Positions 21,906 through 34,472 of a DNA stretch of 64,000 nt are shown here, in pieces. The DNA comes from Taudactylus pleione (taxonomy: Eukaryota > Chordata > Amphibia > Anura > Myobatrachidae). A program made the position numbers and the translations under genes. The stretch's first letter is position 1. Each line of letters begins with the position of its first letter. The notes beneath the pieces were generated by a model. The model made no database searches. It was not told where the DNA came from and worked only from the letters and a program-made list of their open reading frames with translations. The stretch spans positions 10,923,001 to 10,987,000 of the forward strand of contig JAUIMM010000113.1 of assembly GCA_031769625.1 (NCBI GenBank), read 5' to 3'.

Positions 21906-21948
<43 letters not shown>

Positions 21949-21998
21949 AATATGTATATATATATGTGTGTATATATACATATATATATATATCTTTT
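21781..21998. repeat. Compound (AT)n / (CT)n microsatellite
   Basis: Long TA runs broken by cacacagta, a (TC)n block at about 21905-21931, then more TA. Tyr/Ile-rich frames here are products of the repeat. Confidence 0.95.
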
Positions 21999-21999
21999 T

Positions 22000-22724
22000 T
22001 TATCACAAATGTAAATGTTCTTAGAACAATAGCTTTATACTGTATATTAAGTTAAAGTAAAGTGTTAGAATGTTCCCTGTTTAAAAGCCTGCTTATATAA
22101 TCACTAGCACAGATTGAAGAATACAGCTGAAACGTTCTATTACCATAATAGAAAAGGTTGAATATGTTTGCAATGCCCTATGGAAAAGATGTATCATTGG
22201 AAGTGCTATTAAGCATATGTTCAGTTTCTAAGTCTGTTTAAATATAGTCGGTTTACCCTGAATTTGAACTTCCTATTTTTCTACGAAGTACATATAGAGC
22301 TTTCCTGCTTTAACAGTTGTATAGAACCCATATATCATTGATGATTTCAGAAGATGGTTGAAAATTGGTGATGCTGGCTGGCTAAATGCATACAATGTAA
22401 GTCATTAGCTTGGCACCATTGGATACAAAAATTCAGAGACAAGGATGGATGAATGTTACCTCACACAGCACTTTTATGGACACAGTAAGAACACTTACCA
22501 CTCCGGCCAGTATTGCACCGGCAGGATTGCTCCATATAAACCTGCAAAGGTAAAAGCTCTCAAAATTTTGACAATAGGGGATGATTCTGAATCATTCACA
22601 GATGCTGTTACAGCTGCGTCTTTTTCCATAGCCAAGTCTGTGTCAAATGCTAATGCCGCGGTCAATTTAATTAATACTGAGAATGCCACTTGCAGCACCA
22701 TGCAGCGGTGCAGTTCCATCTCAG
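22000..22724. other. Unique intronic sequence
   Basis: No recognised feature. Confidence 0.4.
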
Positions 22725-22885
22725 TTCATCTTCAGATGTACCATCAGTGCACCATCAGACATACCACCAGTGTACCATCAGTCACCATAAGACATACCAC
22801 CAGTGTACCATCAGTCACCATAAGACATACCACCAGTGCACCATCAGTTGACCATATGATGTACCATCAGATGTACCATCGAAAT
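22725..22885. repeat. 33-bp minisatellite
   Basis: Units of cataccaccagtgtaccatcagtcaccataaga, two exact and several partial, built on the shorter motif accatcag. Confidence 0.85.
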
Positions 22886-24644
22886 TTACACCAGCCCTAT
22901 GGTAGGTGCAGTTTCTCAATCTGAGCATGGCCTCCTGTTTGAGCATTTGTGCATCTTCGGGTGCAGCTGCTTACAGTGACACACTCACGACACACCCACA
23001 TCTGCTTAGCCACACCACTGTTACCTTCCAAGAACACTCACTGATTTCTAAAGACTGTGCGTCCAATTCAATTCTGCGTCTCTGAGCACTAACAATTGAG
23101 ATGCATGCTCTGTGTGACTTGGATGCATGGCAGGCTAAAAACATCGGCCAACTGCGTATGGCATCAACACTGCCTGTGACTCAGAATCAGTAATGTCTAT
23201 CACTGTATATCTTATTAGGAGATACAAAAAATTGTAATCCTAAGCATGACTCCCAAAATCTTGATTTCAGCAGGATAGCCCCGATTTCAGGAGGTTTTCC
23301 CGCCATTCTGGAATCAGGCCAATGGCCCATAGAGAATTTTGTTGGGGGTTGGGAGGTATTCCACTCAAAAGTGATGCTATTACGCAGTCACAACCCCAGT
23401 ATGTCTGGTCTATGCCTCATTCCCAAGTTGGAAACCTCCTAATGTTGGGAGGCATGCATCATAACAATATATACATAATTTATCATATGCAACACACACA
23501 CATAACAAATGTGTGTTCAAATCATGAGCTGTTTACCATTGTGTGTAGGTGATGGTTATTCTATAAAAAGTTTCAGAAGCTTTCTGTTTTCTAAGCAATG
23601 ACAAACATTTGCATGCTGCTGAAGTGTGTGCGTGCGTGCCGATGTTTACATGCATAAAGACTGTCTGTACATAACTAATGTGCCAGTTTTCAGGGTGACA
23701 TTTTTCTAAGCAAAGCTTTTATGTTACCTTAATTATGTCAAGTTTACGTGACGAGTTCTGCTGTCTGCAGCTTTGCCAAATTATGCAATTGTAAAAGACT
23801 ACTAATCTGTCCCTGCTGTTATATGACTATGCAACTAAGTATTTCTAATTAGAATGATTGCCTTTAGCTAAAAAAAAAAATAACACACAACAAACTGCAA
23901 AAAAAAAATGTTCAAAGAATATATTTGTTCAAAAACAATAGACTTTATATCAATTGGAGCAAACCTTAAAGATAGATTTTTTTATTATTATTATAAATGA
24001 ATCAACTGATTAATTACAAACACACGCATTACAATATTTGCCCTTTCTCTTACAATTGTAATAAAAATGGAAGGAAATTATGATATATCCTCATACTAGA
24101 TCAGCTGGGAGACTTGGGCAATCCTGGGTAAAGAGAGTCACATGATAGGATGTGAGCATCATGTGATCAACTTGTAGTTACTCATAAAAACAACCTTCAC
24201 TGAATATGATTCTTATCCTAATACAATAATTTGAAATTGATTGTACTGTACGTTCTTTCTAATTAGCTGTCTTAAATGTAAAGTTGGATAATTTCTATTG
24301 TACTCCATGACAGGAGGCTTTCTGTAAATGAAGAATCAGTGCAGGAGTATATCTACAGTATTTGTTTGAATTTTATAATAATAATCTGTACTATGCCATC
24401 AATCTAATTGAGGGTGTACTGTAAAATCTAATCATTTATATTGTTTATTTCTTCGGGATAGGCTGGATTTTTAACAGATTTTTAATTTAAAATTGTTTTG
24501 TTCAACTTCTTTTCTATTAGCAACAGCTACCAACTGACATTTTTGTCCAGCAAAATTCATTTTAATAGAGGACTTTATAAAACACTAATGGTAACGATTC
24601 TCAGTCCAAAACCAACACTATCAAATGGGTCAAATTAACACATT
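22886..24644. other. Mostly unique sequence; decayed MITE at about 22925-23190
   Basis: The 22925-23190 part contains acacaccca, gcgtccaattc and gactcagaatcag blocks like other GATTCAG-type elements but without paired ends. The rest is AT-rich unique DNA. Confidence 0.35.
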
Positions 24645-24675
24645 GATGCATATGATATATATACACATATATATA

Positions 24676-24716
<41 letters not shown>
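24645..24716. repeat. (AT)n microsatellite
   Basis: Nearly pure AT dinucleotides immediately left of the Tigger-like element. Confidence 0.9.
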
Positions 24717-24719
<3 letters not shown>

Positions 24720-25156
24720 TTGAGTCTCCCATATCCAAATATTCAGAAATACAGAATATTCTGAAATACTTATTTTTTTTGGCTTGACTGAGATAATGAA
24801 ACCTTTGATTTTTGATGGTACAATGTACACAAACTTTGTCTAAGGCACAAATTATTACAAATATTGTATTAAATTACCTTCAGGATGCGTGTATAAGGTG
24901 TATATGAAACATAACTGAATTTTATGTATGTACACAAACTTTGTTTTAGCCACAAAATTATTGAAAATATTGTATAAAATTACCTGCAGGCTGTGTGTAT
25001 AAGGTGTATATAACACATAAATGCATTCTGTGTGTATATTGGGGTCCCATTCCCAAGATATTTCATTATGATATGCAAATATTCCAAAATACGGAATATT
25101 CCGTTATCCAAAATAACCCTGGTCCCAAGCTTTTTGGATATCGGAGACTCAACCTG
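24717..25156 (-). mobile_element. Tigger/pogo-like (Tc1/mariner) non-autonomous element
   Basis: Ends GGTTGAGTCTCCCATATCC and GGATATCGGAGACTCAACC form the TIR in a TA-rich target (TA duplication plausible). Interior phrases gtacacaaactttgt, attgtataaaattacctgcagg, gtgtataaggtgtatat and ggggtcccattcccaagata follow, from memory, the mammalian Tigger-derived MITE of MER8 type, read in reverse. A 105-bp internal segment is tandemly duplicated (starts 24825 and 24930). No transposase. The classification rests on recalled consensus. Confidence 0.75.
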
Positions 25157-26239
25157 TATATAGTAAATGTTATTGCGAAAGTTAAAATACGATTCATTGT
25201 CTACTTGCTAACTGTTTCCAAAGCTTCAATGGATCAGTTCTTCTGACCTGGTGTAATTGGATATAGGTACCATGTGACTGCTTCCAAGCCTAAGGTATGC
25301 TAGAAAAAAGATACTTGATCATCATGCCCCAAGATTTCATAGATATGGCTTTGATTAATAGCTTCCACCTTGTTCTCAATTAATTGGATTGAGCCACTTC
25401 ATGGATTTTTGTAATGCATGTTGGAAAAAATGGAAATAAAATAATAAAATAAATTATGATATTCTACTGTAAAAAAACCTACTAAAGTAAGCAGGATAAC
25501 TAGATACTCCATAGATGCATACAATGAGGCTCAGTAATAGGTGTATATAAGAAAGTATAGTTACATTTTTAAATGCTAAATAGAGGTTAGCAAAATTCCC
25601 ATGGTTGGGTAAAGTATGTAGAATGTTTTGCATTATTGAGTCTGTAGTTTTTTTTTGTTGTTTTTTTTTTACTGAAATCACTGATAAATTTGTAATTACT
25701 GACAGCATAAATATATAGTATGTTTTAAAAATTGTCTGTGCGTGAGAAGCTTTCTACCTTTCATGCTACTGTAATGTGTGCATCACACTGTAATAGCCAC
25801 CAGCTCATAGATGTGGTAACATTTGTAGAGATTTGTTGTGATATATTTTTTACAGCTTGATGTTCACTTAACCTGGTGCAAAACAACAATTTCCTGCAAT
25901 ATTTCCACAGTTTGATATTTCTATGGCTGCTTCCATGATTAGTGTTGAACTAGATGGGATTATTTGACAGTGCTTTGATAAATAGCTGAATGCAGCACTG
26001 CAGTTCTTAATGTAACATGAAGGGCTGTATATGTTACACCAGGAAAACTGCATATGTTATTAGACTATACTCAGTATCTACGATTGTTGCCTAGGAAATT
26101 GAGGACACAAAAAAGTCCCTGGAATTGGCAGAGGATAACTTTTGGACAGTCCTGATGCATATAAAGATAAATGTCCTTATACAGTATAGAGTCAAGGGCA
26201 TATCCAGAGAAAGGATAGGGTGCAGATTTAAAGCCAAAC
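25157..26239. other. Unique intronic sequence
   Basis: AT-rich, no recognised feature. Confidence 0.45.
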
Positions 26240-26531
26240 AAACCATGTTATGATGCTAGATGGGCAAATGTAATTAATATTAATTTTTATTTATTTATAT
26301 ATTTTTAATACAGTTAAAGACTTTTCCTGTATTAAAAATAAAAAGTATTGCCTTTATTTGCATGTAGCACATAAATACTGGGTAGCTTTATTTTTACACA
26401 GTAATTAGAGTTGAGCTAGAATGGCTTGCCAACTTTAAATCTTTCAGCACATTTTAAATTTGCCCTCTTCTATAACCCAAAATGATGTTGCCAAGGTTCA
26501 TATTGTACCGCCTAGTTGAATTTACTCCTAA
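26240..26531. mobile_element. Decayed relative of the 7638-7950 MITE
   Basis: Shares aaacaaaccatgtt, gcatgtagcacataaatac, agcacattttaaatttgccc and tagttgaatttactcct with the 7638 element interior. The ends are degraded. Confidence 0.55.
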
Positions 26532-27375
26532 AGGTAAATAAAGGCTAAAGTTTTCAATACCTGTGCATTATACTTGCTCTGAATTTCGTAGACTTCACTT
26601 GGAGTTCCAGGAGAGCAGGGCATCATCCTAGATGCCACCAATATCCCTAATAAAGTGTCAGCAAATGTGATGATTATAGTCCCGCCACCTACTGTTTGAT
26701 GCTGCATATTGCGGCATTTGGTAGCAGTGGGCGGGTCCAAAATGACGTGATCACTGCACTCGCCACGTTGAGATCCCAAAAGTAGACACGTATGCTGCAC
26801 ATACTGCTGAGATTTTGCTAGATCTTTTACAATTAATATCCTATGGTAAGTGTATCCATTGGAATTTGTGTAGGGTATTACTAATTAGTTATTCCAAGTA
26901 AAGCCTCCATTTAAACAGTTTCCCATTTCAAATGCACATCTGTTGCTGGGAGTCTCTGCCATACAAATTTTATGAGAGGCAGCACACTTACAATCAAACA
27001 CCTTTTCAGTCACAGTCTGCTGATTTTCCAATTCACAGACAGTTTAAAAATATACTTTCAGTTTGATTGCTTTTCTAATGCAGTCCCTTGTTTAAAAGCC
27101 ACCTTAAGAACATTTCACACCTGTTTGAGTCGTTCAGGAGAATTAAAATGTAAAGTACTATATTCATGAATATTGAATAGACTGGGATTGCACTAGCTTT
27201 ATACAAACACTATATACAGTAAAATTATATTTTTCCTAGATATTGTGACTGTACAAAGTTAGGAAACTATACGGTGTTTTTTTTATTACATTTTGATACA
27301 GTAGTTTGCAATTTTGTATCATTATGAAACATTGTACATGTCACATCCCATTATTTTTATTAGAACTGAATCATA
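26532..27375. other. Unique intronic sequence
   Basis: Includes a slightly GC-richer block at about 26630-26790 with no recognised identity. Confidence 0.35.
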
Positions 27376-27660
27376 GGGGCAGATTCCATTAGCCGCAGGA
27401 TTTACCCTGTGGCTAATTGCTGCGCTGGACCTATTCAATTAGCGGGGATTCCTCACGCGCGAGTCCCTGCAGTCGGACTTTACCTCGCACCTCATGTAGG
27501 TGCGAGGTAAAATCCGTGTCAAACCGACCAAATCGGCGCGAGTCCCGATTTTACGGCCCGCGAAAAAGGCTATTTAATTGAATAGCTTTTCCCCGCGCCG
27601 CAGGAGTTTAGGCCGGCGATTAGTCGCGGGGTAAATCCCACGGCTAATTGTATCTGTCCC
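27376..27660. mobile_element. MITE with GGGGCAGATTCCATTAGCCG ends
   Basis: Left ggggcagattccattagccg and right cggctaattgtatctgtccc are inverted repeats, followed inward by ggatttaccc/gggtaaatcc. It contains a perfect 14-bp stem tttacctcgcacct/aggtgcgaggtaaa and attgaatag/ctattcaatt blocks. Flanks ata/aca differ by one base. Confidence 0.75.
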
Positions 27661-28244
27661 ACAGGGGCCAAAATTCTGTAGTTCCCTACAGATCTGTAGT
27701 ACAAATTAGGTAGACATAGACTATAACAGGATACATCTACAAATACAAATGGCACTTAAAAGGACAACACAATGTAATACAAAACTGGAAACATAATGCA
27801 AGTAGAAGTAAGGGTAGCAGACTACAGGTAATAAATAGATTGGGAAAGGCAGGGAAGGCAACAAGGGGATTCGGAGAAGGGGACATTTACATTTAATTAA
27901 AACTATTGCTTTTGTGATATACATTGCTGGTACATTACTCCAATTTGCTAAAATTAATTTATTGCCTTTAAGCAATCTTAGAGGCTGGTTACACAATGCA
28001 ATAGTCCCGCTAATGCCCTGGACTCAATTACAGGTGTACTGAATCTAATGGGAACCAGGAAGAAATGGTGGTGGAACAATGCAATAGCTACCAGCTCATT
28101 GATGGACTGTGAATCCAGACTAAGTTAATAATTCACTGGAGTTGGCATGTCAGTGTCACCCCAGTGTCTTTATTCCTCATGCCATTGATAACGCAATTGA
28201 TTACTAATTAAATTTAGGTAGAAGGCTTCAATCAAAATAAAACA
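27661..28244. other. Unique intronic sequence
   Basis: No recognised feature. Confidence 0.4.
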
Positions 28245-28461
28245 TAGGATTAATCGAGCTGAAAATTACTATCTGCACAGGACAAACTGGTCAATTACAT
28301 ACAGGGAAATATTACCCACTTTTGCATTTAGCACCCAAATATTACACAACTTTATTTTCAAGGTTGCGATTTACACTTGAGCTTGAATGCTCCTAACTGT
28401 TCATACTTTAACTTTTTCCCCTGCAGTGCAACATAGTTTATTCCAATTGTAAATTAGGCCC
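28245..28461. mobile_element. Decayed relative of the 7638-7950 MITE
   Basis: ttgcatttagcacccaaatatt and cccctgcagtgcaacatagttt match the interior of the 7638 element; the right end reads gtaaattaggccc. The left end is not preserved. Confidence 0.55.
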
Positions 28462-29018
28462 ACTATGTTAGGATTATTACATTTACTGTCAACAATCTAT
28501 GTCAGGGCATGTCCAATAATTATGCATTCACCCTCATAAATTCAGTGTCAGTGTTCACCCAACTCATACTGTGTTCTACGTGGTAGAAGTGGGCTTCCAA
28601 CATCATAGAATACCTGTTGGAAACTGTCCTACACTTAGGAATTTATCAAAAGAGATCTGATAGTGGCAGCACATACAGTATATGGGACCATCCAACACAA
28701 TAGGATGGTACAAATGTAGCTCCGTCATCCACTGGCTCTTGCCAAACATTGTTTCAAGTCAAGGATGAAACCTCCAATCATGTACATATAACTGAAATCC
28801 TTGTTAGGAGTTGCAGACAAAAATAAGGATTATTTATAAGTAACCAAGGGAGAAAATGCTCTTTGATTGCAGTCTGGATGCCAAGTTGATGCATTTCATC
28901 CAAAGGAATCAGACTCTTAAGAAAGTTTTTGATTTCTGGGAACAAAATGCATCAGCTTGGCACCCAGAGTACCCACTCTACATAGGCCAACAAGCACTTT
29001 AGAAGAAGAAAGTGGAAC
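28462..29018. other. Unique intronic sequence
   Basis: Two near copies of gatgcatttcatcc/gatgcattttgttcc (28889 and 28941, opposite strands) make a small inverted pair with caagttgatgca; otherwise nothing recognised. Confidence 0.35.
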
Positions 29019-29026
29019 CAGTCTCT

Positions 29027-29344
29027 CAGGGGCGTCTTTAGAGAGGAGGGGGCCCGTGTGCATTCCCCATCCGGGGCCTCCTCCTCTCTTCCTGGCGTCC
29101 GGCAGTGGATGATGCGGCTGGCCAGCCACCGGAGCATTAGTAGACTCTGGGCACTAGAGTGTGCCCGGAGTCTACTGCGCATAAGCAAGACGCCGGAAAA
29201 ATGGTAGCGATGGCCATTTTTCCGGCTTTTTGTACAGTTCTGACATCCGGCAGGGGACCTCAGAGTGGTAAGTTTAAGTAATATAAGTGCAGGGTGTGCG
29301 GTGAGGGCCCCGCACACCCTGCACCCATTATAGATACGCCCCTG
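29027..29344 (+). mobile_element. hAT MITE built of hairpins, exact 8-bp duplication CAGTCTCT
   Basis: Ends CAGGGGCGTCTTTAG and TATAGATACGCCCCTG; CAGTCTCT at 29019-29026 and 29345-29352. Interior stems: gagaggagggggccc with ggggcctcctcctctc, agactctgggcact with agtgtgcccggagtct, gccggaaaaatgg/ccatttttccggc, and gcagggtgtgcgg/ccgcacaccctgc. A second copy with its own exact duplication is at 60236-60545 in reverse orientation, and part of it is in the chimera at 9441. Confidence 0.93.
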
Positions 29345-29643
29345 CAGTCTCTGCTTTATATCATAGTGGATCCCTATGCATACCCTGCAGTTAGTATGCA
29401 GTGCGCGCTCTTCAAACCTTGTGAACAGGCCAGTGCCACACAGCAGCTGAATCTGTTTCATTAGGGAGTTATACAAGGCAAATTTTAACATTGCACAGAA
29501 CTTCAAAGATTTATATGTAGGATTTGCATGCCTTCTAACATCGGAGTTCCTCAATCTTGTATGTATGTAAATTTGTCACAAGTTGAATCAGACACCTGAT
29601 GAGCTGCTACTGATCACAGTTAATGAGTGTAAGGCTTCTAAAG

Positions 29644-29779
29644 TAGGGGTGGGCAAAAATCGGTCCCCCAGCTGTTGTAGAACTACACATCCCAGCATGC
29701 CCTTCCACAGTTTTGCAATTTGATCATGCTAAAAGTGTTGCAAGACATGCTGGGATGGGTCACTTATTGCCCACCTCTC
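29644..29779. mobile_element. hAT MITE (CCCAGCATGC type) with exact 8-bp duplication TTCTAAAG
   Basis: TTCTAAAG at 29636-29643 and 29780-29787. Ends tAGGGGTGGGCAA and TTGCCCACCTCT. Interior gaactacacatcccagcatgc and gcatgctgggatg-type arm is the motif widely seen in vertebrate hAT-Charlie-like MITEs. Confidence 0.9.
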
Positions 29780-29942
29780 TTCTAAAGTATTGAGATCTCA
29801 TAACTCACCCTGCTATATATACCATTATTAACCTATGTGGGTGCACAAAGTACAATTACTTGAAGATATTGCTGGTGTATTTTAGTGAAATGGCCGGGGA
29901 CCAGTCATATTATTCACATATTGTTGTGATTTGTATTTTTAT

Positions 29943-30069
29943 TAGAGATGAGTGGTTCGGTTTTACTTGGCATCATATTTGCTATCTGGCACTCGTGTTT
30001 TGGATAGCCAATAAGATAAACCAAACGCATCTGACTTGAACCGAGTCAAAACCAAACCACTCATCTATA
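29943..30069. mobile_element. Short hAT MITE (TAGAGATGAG type) with 8-bp duplication ATTTTTAT
   Basis: Ends TAGAGATGAGTGGTTCGG and AAACCACTCATCTATA; ATTTTTAT at 29935-29942 and 30070-30077. Inner tggctatcc-type arms (gctatctgg/ggatagcc) fold back. The ends are shared with the 5293-5533 foldback. Confidence 0.85.
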
Positions 30070-30077
30070 ATTTTTAT

Positions 30078-31684
30078 TTGTGTATTTGAATGCATCAATG
30101 TATTTTTAAGGGCACTATCCTAATGTATCACTCTATCAAGTACAGCAGGTTTTTAGGATTATATTGAGCACCCGGGATAGTACTTGGAATTAAGGTTCAG
30201 TCACTCTTCCATTTCAACTTTTTTTTTCGTTCATAAGATACGTACAGTAGATGCCATGTGTTATTAAGACCGAGCAGTATTTTAGGTGAAAAAAAAAAGT
30301 TTCATTGAATAAAAAATATGGTAGGAGGTTGGACTTTGGCGTACAGTATGGCTTACATTTTTGCACAAAGCTCCTCTTGTGGTTTTCTACTTTGAGGAAA
30401 TCCCTTGGTATACTGCTATCTTGTACAGTCATCTTTCAATAGCAGGAAGTACAGTACATAGGTGGGTACCTTCAAATGCGGTGTGAAGATCATCATTCTT
30501 GATGCACCAATATGCCCAGTGCGATTCATAAATACGGACGAATGAATATAGAATTACAGTTTTTATTGCAATTTAAACAGAGCACATCTGGTCAAACAGC
30601 AAAATTGAATATGGCTTCAGCATTACTGAAATTAATTTTAGTGCCATTCCAATTATTGAAACTGTACAAAACAGACCACAGCTGCAAATGTGTCATTTAA
30701 GTGCTGATTCTGTCACTCACCCTTAAAACTAATCAGTTGCTTTTTAATTTCAACACTGTTACCTTCGCAGTCAGAGGCTAATCGATAGTGACATCTTAGA
30801 GCTCAAAGGCTGGGGAGCAGAAAATGTATTAGTGTTTCAGGAAACACAATAATCATGGCTTTGCATGCGGACAATCTTCACTGACGGATACTACATTTCA
30901 AGATATATCCAAGTTCTTATGTAAATTGGGCTAGTAAACAGAGGTTCTTACGATTTATAGGGGTCTAAATTCATTAATATTATTAATATAATTTGAACTC
31001 ATCTATTAGCAGTTTCGGTGGTTGCATTGTTAACCTGTTATGTTAGCCATAGACATAATTTCTGTGCAGTATACACTGTTGATAAACATGAAATCACACA
31101 AAAGCTTCTATTGAAATAAACAACGTAACACAGCTGGGCTCTGGTTTGGATATAGGCTGCACTAGGATCATTCCATAGTAGGCTGGTGGTTTCCATTGTG
31201 TTATGGGGAAGATTGAGGAATTTGTTTGCATTATTTACTCTGTTTAAAAATGAATAACCTCCCAGCAGGTGGAAGGACAATGGGCAGTTGAAGACCCAGT
31301 GCCTAATTCTGGGCAGCCAGTGCTTAATGGGCCAGGACTAGACTAAAGTGGACTGGCCCTGCCCTGGCATTGCTGTGTTTCCTGTTGATTGTCCTCTACC
31401 TGAGATAAATCACCTATATGTATGTGCTTCTGCCCCCTTCATTACACCCCCTTTGAGCAGGCTAACTGTTTATGGTACTGGCCCAGAAGTCACTATACAG
31501 TGCCAGCAATCACAAGCACGGCTGGTGCACAATGCTCAGATGTTCTGAGTATTCATGTAAGACAGAGGAGTCTGCCTCCCCACAGCATTCAAGTGTCTGC
31601 AGAGCTGGTGTGTGTGTTGGAGAAAAAATTAACGTCAGGACAAATGTGGGGCTACGGAAACAAAATGGGTAGATGGAAAGTGGT
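30078..31684. other. Unique intronic sequence
   Basis: AT-rich with several gtacagta/tactgta motifs. No recognised gene or repeat. Confidence 0.45.
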
Positions 31685-32132
31685 AGGGATGGACTTCGAT
31701 GGTTGATGTTTGCAGACCATCAATGTATTTCTTACGATGCCAGTGTTTTTACCATTTGATGGCAGCTTTCTGATGTTTGCCGCCATCGAATGGTAATGTT
31801 CTGATGGTTACTTGTTTTATTAAATGCTGAGAGCTGCGTAGTTCCTGGCTGCAGCTCTCTGCATTGGCATCACAGTACACTCAGTAACTGCCCCGGGCCT
31901 TGGCTCCACCCCATGTTTCGCAACTGATCCAACACTCAGTCCCATCCTCTGACAGCCAGCCAGCCAGCAGCCACAGGGGTATTGCGCGTGTTTTTTTATG
32001 CAAGTGCAAATCATTTGACTATTTTTTTCATCGAATACTTTTGATGTGATGGTTACTTACCATCGCATCAAAAGTTTCAATGGTGAAAGCTCAGCCATCA
32101 GTTGATAGTGGGCTTGCAATGTCCCTCCCTAG
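31685..32132. mobile_element. CATCGATGG-rich element, second copy
   Basis: Starts tagggatggacttcgatgg and ends gtccctccctag, with many catcgaatgg/ccatcaa blocks and a core (cttggctccaccccatgtttcg) inverted relative to the 2936-3310 fragment's catgggggcagggtttcg region. Target duplication not resolved. Confidence 0.5.
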
Positions 32133-32749
32133 GAAGTGGGGGATGGAGCAATTGAAATAACATGAGTGCATTGTTAGCACATCTAGTCATTGCCACAAGA
32201 AAAGTGAAAGTTATTCCATCTTATCAATAGCCTAGATTTTCTGTCATTTTTTATTAATTCAACTTCTGTATAGTAATGCATCCAAAACATTTAATATGTT
32301 TATTATTGTGTGTTTTGATGTTTCTGGTATAACAAATGTAAGAGCAAATGGAGTTTAGGTCTTCCTGCTAAAGGGGAAGTATAGAGGGGCAAGGGAGAGG
32401 GACAGTAGAGGAAGAAGGGAGAGGCTTGGCAGAAGTACTAATTGGGTGGGAATAAGTTCCGCCATTTGTAGTGTAATGCAGACCAAGAGCTCAAGAAGTT
32501 GGAGGAGGCAATGCGTAATATACTAGTTATATTTTCATATAGTAGATAGGACATGTATTATTGATTGTAGTGGTTAGCATAGGGGTTCTGTATTTGTCTA
32601 GTTGTGTGCTATTTGACTTCATTTAAGATGTGCTTAAATACATTTTTGACTACTGTAAATTTTCTGGGAGCCCAAGATTGTAAAATAAACGCTTGAAGTC
32701 TTAATTATACGATGAACATGTGCCAAGTAAGGGACTCATTTGGGACAAC
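32133..32749. other. Unique intronic sequence
   Basis: Contains a purine-rich patch at about 32360-32430; nothing recognised. Confidence 0.4.
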
Positions 32750-32757
32750 TACATATG

Positions 32758-33450
32758 CAGGGGTATAACTATGGGTGGGTGTGGTGAACAGTCCACAGGT
32801 TCGCTCTGTGATGTGGTATGGGTAGGGTCTATTTGTAGTGTAGTGCAGGGTCAGTCTGGTGTAGAGTGAGCAGTGTCCCTCTCCAAATTAGGCTTAGACT
32901 ACATACCGTTGTCAGCCAGTTTGTTTTCTCAGTGCACAGTGCCGGTACGTAGAAGCACCACCTGCCTGTCCCTGGAGAGTCAAACACTCTGGATCTTGTG
33001 CTCTTTGTGACAGCCACAGGATAGACTAAACAGGAGATTGTATCCAGAAGATGGATCAAACAGGGGGTGGAGTTTAGTCCCTGGAACCCACCAGACCCAT
33101 TTCTCCGGTATGCCAGACGGCTATTAAAAGTAGCAGGGGGAGGAGAACAGGATATGTAGAGGTGGGGCCGGACCACAAGTAGAAGTCTGTAAATCTGCCT
33201 GCAAACAGAGGCACAGTGCTCTCTTCCCTCCGTGAATGCACAGCCGCAGACAGCTGACAAACCCTGCGGAGGGGCGGAGTCTATAATATAGCTAAAAAAA
33301 AAAATAGAAATACATGCAAGGGAAGTTGCAGGCAAGCCCCCATAGGATGTACTGCCTTGTAAATAATCCAGCCCTGGCGGGTGGCACCGATGCACGGTGC
33401 CCCTGCCTTGGCTATCATCCCTGGTATCCTAGCCAAGTGGTATATAATTA
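32758..33450. mobile_element. Possible hAT insertion with a degraded right end
   Basis: CAGGGGTATAACTATGGGTG at 32758 is a hAT-type left end. TACATATG lies directly before it (32750-32757) and recurs at 33451-33458, but the sequence before the second copy (gtggtatataatta) is not an inverted match, so the right terminus may be deleted or the repeat may be chance. The interior has a 188-residue minus frame without recognisable domains, and an A-rich run at 33293. Confidence 0.35.
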
Positions 33451-33690
33451 TACATATGTGAGACAGGGTGTCCCTCCGACTACAGGACCACAAATGAAAG
33501 GAGTTTTTATAAATTGAACTGTCTTGTTGGACTCAGTACCAACTCCAAAAATACATATTGAACTTTTTGTCAAGTTCTCAGGGTCCGGAGTATCCTCTGT
33601 ATCCATCTCCCACTGCTTCTCATGTGGACCTTTTATTGACTGATAATGTGTTAGTAATAACTGATAAAATGTTTTATTAATCATTTACAG

Positions 33691-34004
33691 CAGTGGTTCC
33701 CAAACTGGGTGCTGATCTGCTGGGGGAAACTTGCAGGGGTGCCAAGGGTCCAGGACCAAATTAAATAATTTTGGTCAATGTGATGGGCAAAAGCAGTGCT
33801 GGTGGCTGCCAATCATAAAATATGTGGACAAACAGTAGCTCACCCTGCCCGCCACCACATAACTGACCCTAAGGAAGACAGGTAGGCACAATGTAATTTA
33901 ATATTTTGTTTCTGAATTTCCCAATAAACTTTTGGCCTAGGGGTGCTGTTAAAAAAATGCTGATACTTTTCTGTGTCGTGACTCAAGAAAGTTTGCAACC
34001 ACTG
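33691..34004. mobile_element. hAT-Charlie-like MITE (CAGTGGTTCCCAAACT ends)
   Basis: Left CAGTGGTTCCCAAACTGG and right AAGTTTGCAACCACTG are classic hAT termini. Flanking 8-mers atttacag and ctttacgg agree at 6 of 8 positions, consistent with an old duplication. Confidence 0.85.
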
Positions 34005-34012
34005 CTTTACGG

Positions 34013-34469
34013 GATGAGTTATGTTGGCATAGCGATTCCACTGGTGAGGATTGGTAAATAGAGTCTGGCATGTCTACAGTTGGGCAGAGTTGCCTAGTTT
34101 ACACATATTGAAGTAAACTGTTATTGGCCAATAAGAGTTGTGAACAAAGCCCTGACAGTTCAGAAAAGAATCTTAAAGCGGTGACAAAAAAGAGGGGTTT
34201 AATATTATGTTGAGTTCAATTCAAAAAATGTTTTGGTTCAAGGCCTGGTTCAAATGTTATACGGCAGAATCTAGCGAGTTTTCCATACATACAGACAGTA
34301 TGCATCTTAGCTGCTAAATGGATGTTTTTGGGAGGTAACTGGGTAGCAACAATGCGAACACGAGCAAGAGGTGTGTTGTGGGTGTGTAGCCAGTTACTCA
34401 CTATTCAGAATCACCTAATGCATTCTGGACCTCAAATTACATGAGCTGGGTGTAAGTTCCGATAATAAT
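34013..34469. other. Unique intronic sequence
   Basis: No recognised feature. Confidence 0.4.
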
Positions 34470-34472
34470 TAA

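Noticed and set aside
21658..22055. YIYIYI-rich frames
   Set aside because: Translation of AT dinucleotide repeat.
22725..22885. Possible CRISPR-like array
   Set aside because: The repeats are contiguous 33-bp tandem units without unique spacers, in a vertebrate intron; it is a minisatellite.
22445..22924. 159-residue plus-strand frame
   Set aside because: Its second half is the 33-bp minisatellite and the first half has no recognisable domain or splice sites.
28952..29554. 200-residue open frame on the minus strand
   Set aside because: Covers a hAT MITE (29027-29344) including both TSDs; not a gene.
32829..33395. 188-residue open frame on the minus strand
   Set aside because: No conserved motif or hydrophobic pattern of a known family; overlaps a possible hAT insertion and an A-rich run.
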